A model generated the notes under the pieces. The model made no database searches. It was not told the DNA's origin and worked only from the letters and a program-made list of their open reading frames with translations. DNA of 64,000 nt, taken from positions 1-64,000 of the forward strand of contig JAVYIG010000697.1 in assembly GCA_035222895.1 (NCBI GenBank). The letters are read 5' to 3'. Below, piece by piece: positions 23,601 through 32,800 of this stretch. Source of the DNA: Strongylocentrotus droebachiensis (lineage: Eukaryota; Echinodermata; Echinoidea; Camarodonta; Strongylocentrotidae). Every line of letters starts with the position of its first letter. The first letter of the stretch is position 1. A program made the position numbers and the translations under genes.

Positions 23601-26600
23601 TTGAGATAATTAGGTGTAAAGTTAATGATGCGTAACATATTATAGTCTGGTCAACAACAACATAGCAACAACACACTTCCCATCATTCGATTTCAATGAA
23701 ACTTTCAACAAACAAAGAATTTAATAAGTCGATTTTTGGAAAAATCTTAAATGTGGTAGGTGGGTCAATTTTCAGTACATACACACTATACATCGCTATT
23801 ACTACGATTGAGCCTAATGCGACACTGGACTCATTTCGTGGTGACTGGCCCCAAATGTAGAAAAAGAATGCGAAACAGAATAGGGAACATTTTTTTGAAA
23901 ATCCAATTAAAAACAATGGAAAAAGGAAAGGTTCTGAATGTTGAGTTGTAATTGATCAAACACTCTGTATACATCCAACAAAAATCTGGTTGTCCTTTTT
24001 AAAAATAAATGTATGAACAAAAATAAATACATTTTCCTGAAAATTCCTGCGTATTAATCTACATTATCCATTTATTCCTACAGGAGAGAATGTGCCTTTA
24101 TATGCAACTTTCGGGAGCATTGGCTGACGATTAGGAAGCTCGGGAATCAGTGGTTCAATCTGAATTCTCTGTTGACTGGTCCAGAACTGATATCAAATAC
24201 ATATTTAAGCATGTTCCTTGCTCAGCTGCAAAAGGAAGGTGAGAACTGTAAAATGTGATGTTGTTTTTTTGTTGTTTTTTTTGTTGTTGCTTTCTCAATG
24301 CATTCAAGGAAAAGTAATGAAGGTTGCATCAAAAACATTAATAATGTTTCTGTGGATATTTTGCTGTATTCCCAGTGTGAAATATCAATAACCTGATCTG
24401 GAATCGGAGGAAACATTTAAATTCCTCCCAGTATTAAAAGCTTCCTTATTCATTACCATGTACATCTTGGATCACAAGCGCATTGTACATTCTCTATTAC
24501 TGCCATGCATTATTTTCAGATAGATTCGTTTGTTGTGAGTGAATTTACTTACAATATGTGAATTCATTGTGATTTAGATTTTTTTTTAGGGTTAGGATAT
24601 TAGGAGTAGGGTTAGGTCTTATTCAGATCCCACTTGCTAATTCACCTCAGAAAAACTGTGCTTGTGGATGAATCACAAAGAGATACTCCTTTGTATGGTA
24701 AAAACATAGCTGCACGCCACTGCTTCCCTATTCGTACTTACCGATATGTATATTGTGAGAAACAAAAATTATGTGAAGTGCATTATCATGCTTTTTCACT
24801 GAATTCTGCTGCTGTTCGTATGTGAATGGGCCATTTCTATACCATAGGTTACATACTTATTACAATTGGCTTGATATTTGTCATGATCATCTTTTTCTTA
24901 TCAATCTAAAGGCTACTCCATATTTGTCATTCGTGGCAGTCTACCAGAGTGTGAAGCAGACCAGCTACTACGGCTCATACCTGCCGTCCAGACCCATCCA
25001 CCAAAGCTCCTCTCTGACGAAGTCCAGTCTTCAAATCAGAAGGCATCCACTGGGGTGGGTGTGACCCAGGATGACCTTCAGAAGGCGCTAGAGGCTAGCA
25101 GGGGTTTAACCTCGGGTTACAAAGGAGACGACGAGCTTCAAGCTGCGATACAACTAAGTCTACGAGGTATGAATGCATTTTATGTACTGGCCTTCTTCAC
25201 TGTCCAAGTACTTTATTTAGATTAAACAAAATTTTCATTTCATTTGTTATGTAAAGCGGTTAGAAACTGTATGTTTATACCAGCGCTATTTAAATCTTAG
25301 ATATTATTATTATTATTATTTATATCAGTGGGTGCAATACAGTAATTTTGCGGTGAAGTGTTTTGCAAAAAGCCTGTAAATTGATTTTATTATAATCAAG
25401 AGCCAACAGATCTGTAATGTCCTCAAATCCACTGCATATGCATGATTTGCCATTTTTCATGATTCTACTGATTTATATCTTATGGGATACAAGACAATAA
25501 GGGAGTTTACAGATAGCACATGGTACAAATGACCCCAAATATCCACAGATCTTTTACACATGGAGAAGTTCCACTTTGAGCATATCAGAATAATAACTGC
25601 CAAAGTCCTAGATGTGCTTCATGAATACCTTTTGTTTGCCCTCTTGAAAAGAATACTTCCACTTGTGTATCAAAGAATGTACCCTTGGTGCATAAATGAA
25701 TAATGTTACATAACTTTCATGAGCGCATATCCAGTATTCATCTCTGTGGGTTTTACCTTTTTGGTACAAATGACCTTTATCTGCCCATGCGCAGATTGTA
25801 TCTGTAAACTCCCTTATTATCAGAAACAGAAAGCTATGATCTGAATTATTTTGATTTGCAATAACGATGATGCGACTTATGTACCGCTGTATGACTATGA
25901 TCTACTGATTATAACTCTAATGTGCAATCTAAAAGTTGTAAGTTATTGTTGTACACTTTTTTTTAGGAACAGAAAAACAAGCTTCAGAACCAAGTGAACC
26001 TGTCAATCAGGATGAATTGAGGAGGAAAAGAGAAGCTTTTTTCAACAGGTAAAATCTATTTCAACTTGTGATGGAACAGACATTTCCTTATTTGTAAGAA
26101 TTGTGAAAATATGTTACCCATGTATCATTAAAAAAAGATAATTCTTCTATGCAATGTGTCCCAAACAACAATGTCTTTTAGCCATTCACTTTTATCCAGA
26201 AATGACAAAAAATCTCTTGACATGACTACTTGCAGGTGGTAGTTATACCAGATAAAAATTTGAGTCATTAGCCATTTACCAGTAAATACATTTTAATTTT
26301 TTATAAAAGTGATTACCAATAGACAAATTTGAAGATTATTTGTATTTATTCATAATTTAAATCTGACTTCACAGACAAAACCCGGGGCCTACACAAGCTG
26401 CAAGCAATCAGTCCACATCCTCAGAAGTGCCTTCCACCTCAAAAGAGGAAGAAAAGAGAGAACTGTCGACAGCCAAAGAGAGAGTCCAAAGCAATACCAA
26501 CAACTCTGCCAAGACCTCTAGCCCATCCTGTACAGTCGTGGCTGAACAGGAAAAGGGAGAACAACTGGACAGTGGTATGACTGAATCAGCCATGTTAGAA

Positions 26601-26645
26601 GCAGCCATCAAAATGTCAATAGAATCAGTGGAACAGAAAACGTGA
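14602..26645 (+). CDS. ATXN3: Ataxin-3, Josephin-domain deubiquitinase
   Basis: Ataxin-3 is a cysteine protease that trims ubiquitin chains and works with p97/VCP in protein quality control. Coding exons: 14602-14625, 21528-21576, 22177-22292, 22775-22905, 24084-24238, 24912-25166, 25967-26048 and 26375-26645. Phases agree throughout, giving 360 residues (human about 360). It begins MDSIFHEK (human MESIFHEK). The Josephin domain has catalytic Cys14, His119 and Asn134 at the same positions as human. Highly conserved blocks include MDDSGFFS and QWFNLNSLLTGPELIS. Three ubiquitin-interacting motifs follow: around DDLQKALEAS, DDELQAAIQLSL and AMLEAAIKMSIESV. The polyglutamine tract that lies before the third motif in human is absent; the segment reads FFNRQNPGPTQ. 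Intron 1 is 6.9 kb and holds a nested transposon. Confidence 0.95.
15069..16049 (+). CDS. Retrotransposon ORF1 protein with PHD-like zinc finger
   Basis: The protein has 326 residues from the ATG at 15069; an in-frame start at 15033 falls in the flanking element and is less likely. It has a basic Ser/Thr-rich N-terminus, then a C4HC3-type PHD-like finger (CGSC, CELC, FHCTC, WYCRTC). A coiled coil rich in Lys and Glu follows, then an RRM-like or C-terminal domain with NNIIVYGIPES and a basic RTKAEREEHKRLRNVLKER segment. PHD fingers in ORF1 are known for CR1-type elements. ORF1 proteins bind the element RNA and act as chaperones. The frame is intact. Its stop overlaps the ORF2 start by about 23 bases. 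Confidence 0.8.
   Translation: MSGPGRKPSVSKPVTRKTSTATAAAIADGSQGNSTSSSKSKTDHNCGSCNLIVMDEDDAIECELCKFWFHCTCQNVSKKLYDTINDIDCGALHWYCRTCNGTAGNMLKMLSSLQTNHSKLTSEVKGLKDEMKECKVKISNNQQKMEEKIDELKKDMSIHSKEPQCSTEEVEKLVADKLDDFVERERRKNNIIVYGIPESQSQDTEVRKKEDRDQINSIFHQDLKLKADVSHVRSLYRLGKKSDLARPLKVVMDNGAATEEVFRGARSLKSGTVQIARDRTKAEREEHKRLRNVLKERIERGEENLVIRGGKVIKRTFRRDEGVGDH
16027..17604 (+). pseudogene. Retrotransposon ORF2, AP endonuclease part, truncated
   Basis: Residues about 80-320 form an APE-type endonuclease with the expected motifs: FFYTNCDTLTNKKEEL, DVIALTEIY, GCIYRSPSS, VVGDFNY, LLDLILT and GKSDHVTITFE. A linker leads to AETLN, normally the entry to the RT domain. At about 17498-17502 the frame passes straight into a different reading frame that encodes the far side of RT. 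The remaining residues to the stop at 17604 are out-of-frame readthrough. The endonuclease looks intact but the protein cannot reverse transcribe. Confidence 0.8.
17500..18239 (+). pseudogene. Retrotransposon ORF2, C-terminal remnant
   Basis: Read in the shifted frame from about 17500, the sequence starts KVLHYGRKNQGFDYTL, a block that follows the RT palm in CR1 and Jockey-type proteins. It continues with ERDLGVLF, TLEYCNSVWCP, LEKVQQRATRLLPELR and SVNNWNALPKEVVNA to a stop at 18237-18239. The RT motifs including the FADD/YADD box are missing. The missing part is inferred at roughly 0.8-0.9 kb from usual family length. Confidence 0.8.
18455..18792 (+). mobile_element. MITE, GGCCATGTAAAATTG family, copy 1
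   Basis: The terminal inverted repeats are about 32 bp (starting GGCCATGTAAAATTGATTAC). The interior has an AAAATGGCCGCTC motif, a long A-run and GGAGGCGGCCCCC. It directly abuts the TTAA of the element to its left. A second copy in opposite orientation lies at 22953-23325, on the other side of exons 2-4. Confidence 0.7.
18793..20549. other. ATXN3 intron 1, AT-rich, no gene seen
   Basis: I see no coding exon. A 12-bp unit (GATTTATGACGA or close) is repeated about three times at 19895-19930. Confidence 0.5.
20550..21263. mobile_element. Nested inverted-repeat elements in ATXN3 intron 1
   Basis: Outer arms of about 30 bp at 20550-20579 and 21129-21159 are inverted complements sharing CAGACATCT and TTAATAATAGT. 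Starting at 21157, a second hairpin has arms of about 45 bp (AGTAATATTGACTGCC and its complement ending at 21263) with an inner pair around GGGCAATACGAC. Between the arms lies a direct repeat of about 84 bp at 20649-20835. No coding is seen. Confidence 0.55.
20649..20835. repeat. 84-bp tandem repeat, about 2.2 copies
   Basis: CCGCTCAGAA recurs at 20649, 20734 and 20818, with the shared body AGTCAATGGGATT, GTGTAATTTGGCGGGC and TATAGGTTATACAGTAA. Confidence 0.6.
22953..23325 (-). mobile_element. MITE, GGCCATGTAAAATTG family, copy 2
   Basis: This is the inverted counterpart of 18455-18792, in ATXN3 intron 4. It has the same termini and interior blocks (GGGGGCCGCCTCC, poly-T, GAGCGGCCATTTTGAAATA). 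Confidence 0.7.
23419..23852. mobile_element. 434-bp MITE in ATXN3 intron 4
   Basis: The terminal inverted repeats are about 28 bp. The left starts GGGGCCTGTCACCACGAAAT and the right ends ATTTCGTGGTGACTGGCCCC, with AAAT on both outer sides. The interior is AT-rich and non-coding. Confidence 0.6.
25200..25325 (+). mobile_element. 3' tail fragment of a LINE or SINE in ATXN3 intron 6
   Basis: TATGTAAAGCGGTTAGAAAC, then a GCGCTATTTAAAT block and an (ATT)n tail, is the usual 3' end of a widespread non-LTR/SINE family. A similar block (TAGCGCTTAGAGACTTAATT) ends the element at 44159-44776. Confidence 0.5.
25496..25818 (+). mobile_element. MITE with AATAAGGGAGTTTACAGAT ends in ATXN3 intron 6
   Basis: The ends AATAAGGGAGTTTACAGAT (25496-25514) and ATCTGTAAACTCCCTTATT (25800-25818) are inverted complements. 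The interior is non-coding. A related, diverged copy lies near NDUFB1 at 4835-5062. Confidence 0.65.
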
Positions 26646-27908
26646 GACGCATCAAAATAGCTCGTAATAGTCCATGATAGAAGCGGCTGGAATGTGTGGA
26701 ACGGAAACAAAAAGCTCCAAAATAACTCTGCCAAGAAAGCCGTGTTAGAGGCTGCCATCATTACGTTGTGGAACAGAAAACACGAAGAGCACCATAAAAG
26801 CTGAATAGCTGATATTCTCAGAGGAATGTGTAGAATGTATGAAACGGGAGATAAGAGGAGAAGCATCAGGGATTTGATACTTTAATGTGTACCTATCACC
26901 TTAAAGAAGTAAGTTGTAGAATGTATAAAATCAACCTCAAAAAAACTTTACCTGGCATTCTATAGGTCAAGGGTTTGGAAGTATGAAGAAAGAAAGGAAA
27001 ACTATAAAACTCCACGCACAGAACCCAAGTTGGACTTTGGGCTATTCTATACAGGTTCTAATATGTTAACTGAGAATTTATTTAAAGGAGCTACACAAAG
27101 AAAATTTACTAACAACTGATAATTAGAACAAATTACATATGGATGGAAAGATTTTCTCTTGAAAAACACAAATAATTTGCTGAGAAATCATATAGATATC
27201 TTGAAAAGGCGTAAAATGCAATTTTTCAAGACCTTTCTTAGACCCCCAAGCGCCCCCGAACGTAAGCCAAACATACGAGCGCAGCGAGCTCTGAATAGTG
27301 ACGTCACACCCTGGACAAACAGCTCGGTACCGCCCGCATACCGGAGTCGCGCGTGTATTAGTCTGCAGCTAGCCAGCCGTGTCCCGTGTGTGACGTCACA
27401 AATATTGACGCTCTACAAAGGACCGCTGAATTAGGCAGAAAATCTGGATCTCAAAACTAACATTTTTGAGAGTTGATTACTGCGGGCCTGAAACATATTT
27501 TGAAGAGGAGAGTTGTTGTATTTGATCAGTAAGGCTTCCCCTTCGCAATGATATGAGTTTTGCATCAATTCAAAACACTTTTGATTCTTTGTGTGTCTAC
27601 TTTAAACTGCAATACATGTATCTCTTTGTAGAAGTAATATTCAAACCTCATTTTTTTAACACGGTATAGCGATGCAGAACCCCTCACATTAAGAGCACAA
27701 CATGCTAAATGGTACTCTTTAAGCAAAATGCCTTTTTGAATCTACCCAAAAGATTACATTAAGAGCACTGGGAAAATGAGTTCATTGTTTCATTAGCAAG
27801 CAATAGAGATAGACTGTTCAGATAGCTATGCGGACAAAGAGAAAAACTCTTCCATTTTTACTGCTTACAGTTCATCATTTGATTCATGTAGCTCTCTAAT
27901 TCAATAAA
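26646..27908 (+). other. ATXN3 3' UTR or flank
   Basis: This follows the ATXN3 stop codon. A patch of CpG-rich DNA at 27240-27420 contains two perfect TGACGTCA palindromes. AATAAA occurs at 27903-27908 and again at 28210-28215, but whether transcription reaches them is unknown. Confidence 0.35.
27299..27398. promoter_or_regulatory. Pair of cAMP-response-element palindromes
   Basis: TGACGTCA occurs at 27299-27306 and 27391-27398, each within a GTGACGTCAC context, in a short CpG-rich patch inside AT-rich DNA. This is the classic CREB/ATF site. It lies downstream of ATXN3 with no recognised gene start nearby, so it may belong to a repeat or an unannotated transcript. Confidence 0.35.
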
Positions 27909-28705
27909 CTGTAATGTTACTGTACTTTTGAGTCTAGTTTTGAGTTGGATTAAATCCATAGGCAGTGCCTTAGTGGAATTTTGCTGTTTCTTTGCCTGAA
28001 AAATGTTTTTGTGCTTTACTTTTAAGATTTATTGAAATTCTATTGAAATGAGATACATGTTGTAATATAGGTCAGTAATAATTTGTGAATTTATGTATGA
28101 GTGTAAACACTAATTTAAAACAGATATTTGCAGAGCAAATCTTTGATATGTTTCAGTTTATAGTTGCTAGTACATTTGATTGCACGCAATGCTTCCAAAC
28201 AATGGGTAGAATAAACATACAGACGTATGCTTAGTAATATCTGCAAAAATACATTTGGAGACTGAGATTTCAAGGTACATGTCAAGAGTAAGGCTTTTTA
28301 TTTTTTACATACAGCAAAGTGGTTTGTTTGATATACTTTAATTCATGCATAAATATAGATGCCTGTCATTTTGGCCACTGCCCAAGTCTTAAAAGGGTTA
28401 ATTGATAATGATAAGTGTACTATATTTGTGCCAGAAAGGCATTACACACACATCATTTGATGAACTGGTGGGAAAAATCATAGACTACTTTTCGGATGAT
28501 TTGCAGTTAAAGAGAAGGTTGAGTTCTGGGAAGAGGTGAAAAATAATTTGTGAGCATTACTCATTCTTATTACGCAAGTGTGGAAGAACATCAGTTACGA
28601 CATCTTCCCTGAAAAGCATGGCTCTTCAAATGCCTTCATATTCTAAATATGCATGTAACATCGTAAAAATCGGGGGGCCGGCTTTTTACGCCACGTGTTC
28701 GTGTA
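27909..28705. other. Intergenic stretch after ATXN3
   Basis: No coding exon or element was recognised. Confidence 0.4.
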
Positions 28706-28905
28706 GTCCCATATACACCTTTCTGTGCAAGTGTTTGTAACTTTACCAAGACTTGGCCAAATTTCTTATTATTTTGATGATTCCAGAACCTTGCAAATAC
28801 ACACAAATTCTTATATGCTAGACCTGTGCTAGATGATCAACCTTTTCTGGTCGGTTCCACACCGTTTCTTTCACAATGCAATCGCATGACCAGAACTCAA
28901 CTTCA
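28706..28905 (+). mobile_element. Partial copy of the TTAA-flanked MITE
   Basis: It matches the right half of the element at 14829-18450 (GTAGTCCCATATACACCTTT, ATTTTGATGATTCCAGAACC, CTTTCACAATGCAATCGCAT). The left half is missing. As in the copy at 1-356, no retrotransposon is inserted. Confidence 0.65.
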
Positions 28906-29646
28906 TCTTTAAAGATACAGGGATAATGCTTTCCGTCCTGGAAATTGGTTTAAAACTTAAAAGACTAATGGAAATGTTATAATAGAACACGTCCACAATT
29001 TTATTAAAGTAGCAAAAGTGGAACAATGCTATAATAATAATTTAAAGTGTAATTATAATGTACTCATTGAATTAAGTGAATGCAACAACAACGTTGCCTT
29101 GTCAACTTTTATTATTCACTCTGCAATCAAAATGTACTCATTGAATAAAATGAATGAACAAGAAAATTGCCTTATCAAGTTTTATTTTTCATTCTGCAAT
29201 CATAATTTATTCATTGAATAAATTGAATGTGACAACAACGTTGCCTCATCAATTATTTTCCATTCTGCGATCGTAACATATTCATTAAATTCAATTTCCT
29301 TTTCATCTAACAAATAAGTATTGAGGCTTGTTGAATTCCCTTTCTTTGTTACTACTAAGATATAGGATTAGGATAATAAGTACCGGTACATGTGTAAAGT
29401 GGGGTTTTTTTTGCAACCAATTATGAAGGCCTTTTATGACTGAAATTTGCTAAAACAATTGAAAACGACATTTATGTAGACATGTATTCCATATTAGTGT
29501 AGTGCATATCCAGGATTTTTTGAACAGGAGGATACAACCCCCCCCCCCCCCCCTTATAAAAAGGTTGAAGGGACCTTTTACAAAATGTTAACAAAATATG
29601 ATTATGTTTCATGTTTTATAAACATGATTATGTTTAAATATTTTTC
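28906..29646. other. Intergenic stretch before FANCL
   Basis: AT-rich, with repeated TCATTGAATAAA-like phrases at 29065-29290 and a C-run at 29540-29553. No gene was recognised. Confidence 0.4.
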
Positions 29647-29652
29647 TTTATT
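29647..29652 (-). terminator. Candidate FANCL polyadenylation signal
   Basis: AATAAA on the minus strand, about 240 bases after the FANCL stop codon. Confidence 0.35.
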
Positions 29653-29891
29653 CTATACTTTTCTATCTTTGAGGCGATCAGTCATCATGGGGTTTTGGTG
29701 GTCACCCCTTCCTCCTAGTCAAGAAGAGGTCGTAAAGCCAGTACAGCGAGGTTTACATCATAAATTCCAAGACCTTATATTTTTTTAGCACCATCATACA
29801 TTAATTTAATGTAAAGAAAGAATATAGTATTGCACATGTTCGCTAAAGTGTTGAGGAAGATTAAATACAGGAGAGCAAAACTGAAAACATG

Positions 29892-32800
29892 TCATCTCTC
29901 GTTGAGTTTCTTCACTGATATCGCCTTTGTGCAGTACGGACACTCTCCATACAGGATGTTGAACCCTACTCCTGTAATTGACTGGTAGCTTGATGGCAAG
30001 GCACGCAACCACTGGGGGTATAAGAAAAGGGGGAAAATGAATAAGAATTAAATAATTATATCAGATTTCTGGGTACATTTGTAAAAAGATGTCCAGAATC
30101 ACTTTCCCCTGATGTTCTTCATATTCCGGAGGCTGCACTAATGTTGGTTCCAAATCTCTTCCCTATTTTGACTATCATTAATGTGGAAAAACGGGAAAGT
30201 AAATTAGAATTGCTATTGTTGGTCAGACATAAAAGATTTCTGATACCGAGCCTCCTCCAACAATTGTATCGTCTTGGCGGGATTGCTCGACCACCAGATT
30301 TTCTAGGACAAAGCTGAATTATATCTGGTACTTGAAAAAATTATATGTGAGCTATCTCCTTTTTCTCATTTCTCAGTTTACAAAGAATGATCATAATAGA
30401 AATGTCCCCTGAAAGAGGTTCCATGTGTCTTCCAGTTACAAGAACGAGTCAATTTCTTTGATTTTAGACCACTCCAAAACTGCACTTTAATTATGTACCA
30501 GTACTACATATTCAACCTTTCACAATTGCTTTGCAATTAAATCAAATGAACATTACTCAACTTTCTTTAAGGAGCAAGCAACTAAGTTTGTATTTCCTAG
30601 ATTATTCTCTTGACATGTCTTCATTCAAATGGCAATCCTAGGTAACATGCTAGCTCCCTTCAAAACAACTTTGTGACACACATAGTTCATTGTGAGTTTG
30701 TGGCTCACATAGTGGTTATTCTCTCGACGTGTTTTCATTCAAATGGCATATGATAATAACAGGTAAAATGCTAGTTCAGCTCACCTCATAAAGACAAGTT
30801 TGATGAAATGGTTTGTTGCAATGGGGATTGTCACAGACCTGATCAGGAATGACTGAATCAAGGCTATAGGAGTAACATATTCCACACTCCTCTTTAAAGT
30901 CCTTCAAAATGAAAGAAAAAGAAAAAGAAAAGATAGTATCACATTATGGTTTTTGAATGAAATACATGTTGATATTGTAATATGTATTGATGAAGTATTT
31001 GCTTGATATGCAACTTTGCAATGTTTACAGGCCTTACGGCAAGCTCTGAAATCCTGGCGTGTATATGTCAGCAAATAAATGCACTTGACGAGTGATTATA
31101 TTAGCAAGATTTTCTAATATAAATTTTTGTTAAAGATAAATTTAATTTAATTTCCAAGACTTGATCCCTGTTATAAATTAATTAACTTATATGGGGATAT
31201 CATAAAGACAAATCATCAATCCTTTATTTCCTTATACCATGTTTTTTTTTTTGTGCTCATATATTTCTATAACATAATTTACTATACATATACAATATAC
31301 ATGCATTTCTATTACAACTAACTTCACAACTTGGTAACGCATTCTAAATTTCAAGCAGATAAACTAGCTTTCCATCTCAACTAGCTATGAGAATAGGAAT
31401 TACGAATGATGACCTAAAGTCATGATGCTGTGGAAGCCTATTAGAAACACCTTACATAGTTTTGTTAGGATGGATGATTGCTGGACCAATACAGAGCAAC
31501 TTTCAATGCCACAACCGTCTCTCTAAACTAGCTATGGGAATGGGGGGGGGGGGGAGGGAGGGGATGTACATGTACCTACCTGAACCTGTGATTCTGCTGG
31601 TGTGGGGAAGTCTACCTCAAGGATGTTACGTAGATTTGTTAACAGAGATGAGTGGCTGTTCCAAGCATGGAGGTTGGTATTCAGGAGCTTCCGTACAGGA
31701 TTGATAACTGAAATCAAAGAAATAAGACAGATAAAGAACAATTAGTTAAGCCGTTGATTGCTGAATTCTCTCATTCCCATTGGCTTATAATGATTCATCT
31801 GGTTCCCATAAGGCATAGTCAATGGGTTTTGAATTCCATTATTTTTGTTTTTGTAAAAAAGCATGTGGATATTTCAGACGAAATCATAACGTCTCTTAGT
31901 TTACAAAAACTACCAGGATGACCATAAAATATCATCTTGACCTCTGCAAAGGCTAAGACAATAGATGCAAGCGTCATGCACCTGACAGAATTCTGTGATA
32001 TTATTTATCTATCATTAATGTCTGTTTACCATGAAATCAATATGAATGTTACTACAAAAAGATTGGTGCGGTGTGAAAATAATATTGGGTTATGCGATTG
32101 ATATAACAATACTGCATGTATTTTATTTTGTCACTTTACATATGTCACTCATCATGCTGATTTGCTAACTAATGCTAATCAGCTTGTACGATATACGATA
32201 TACGCCTTGTATGCCATTCAAGGCCATTACTATGCACAGGGATTGTGTTTGTGTACTCACCATTATCTGCCCCTAAGAATCTGCATTGGGGTAGCATACG
32301 TGGATGGACTGGATCAACTACAATCTGGATAGAGAAGTTACTTCCTGTTTACGAAGTGAATACATCATTGCATTAGAGGAGGAAGGGCCCAATTGCATGT
32401 CAATTATTTTTGAGTTATCAAGAAGAAACAGAATATATCTGGATAAGTCTAAGAGACAGAATGGTTTCATCCTCCTGTTAATATTATCTTTATTACGATT
32501 ACACCAAATGATAAAGTAAGCATGAAAATGACCTTTATTGCACTTAGCTACTTTTTTCCATATACACTTGCTATATGCACATAAAACAGAAAAAAAGAAA
32601 AGAAAACCTGCTTGGGTTTCCTGCATCACGCATGAACAAGCCCTGAAAATTTCCCAATGTAAAAAAAAGAAGAAAACTTCATAACCATCGCAACCAAAGC
32701 TATTCTCCTGCTAACATCCACAGGGCCTGATTTCTCAGGTTCTAGAAACCCATGTATTACTATGTACCTCTGCCATTCTTTGAAACAAAAGTTTGATATG

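Noticed and set aside
26408-26866. 152-codon open frame on the minus strand
   Set aside because: It is antisense to the last ATXN3 exon, whose plus-strand product is clearly conserved and has the third ubiquitin-interacting motif.
32300-32335. An acceptor at TCTCTATCCAG for FANCL exon 7
   Set aside because: It puts the exon out of phase with exon 6 and gives an early stop. The acceptor after AAACAG at 32345 restores the frame and adds GSNFSIQ, matching the human NNVSIN segment.
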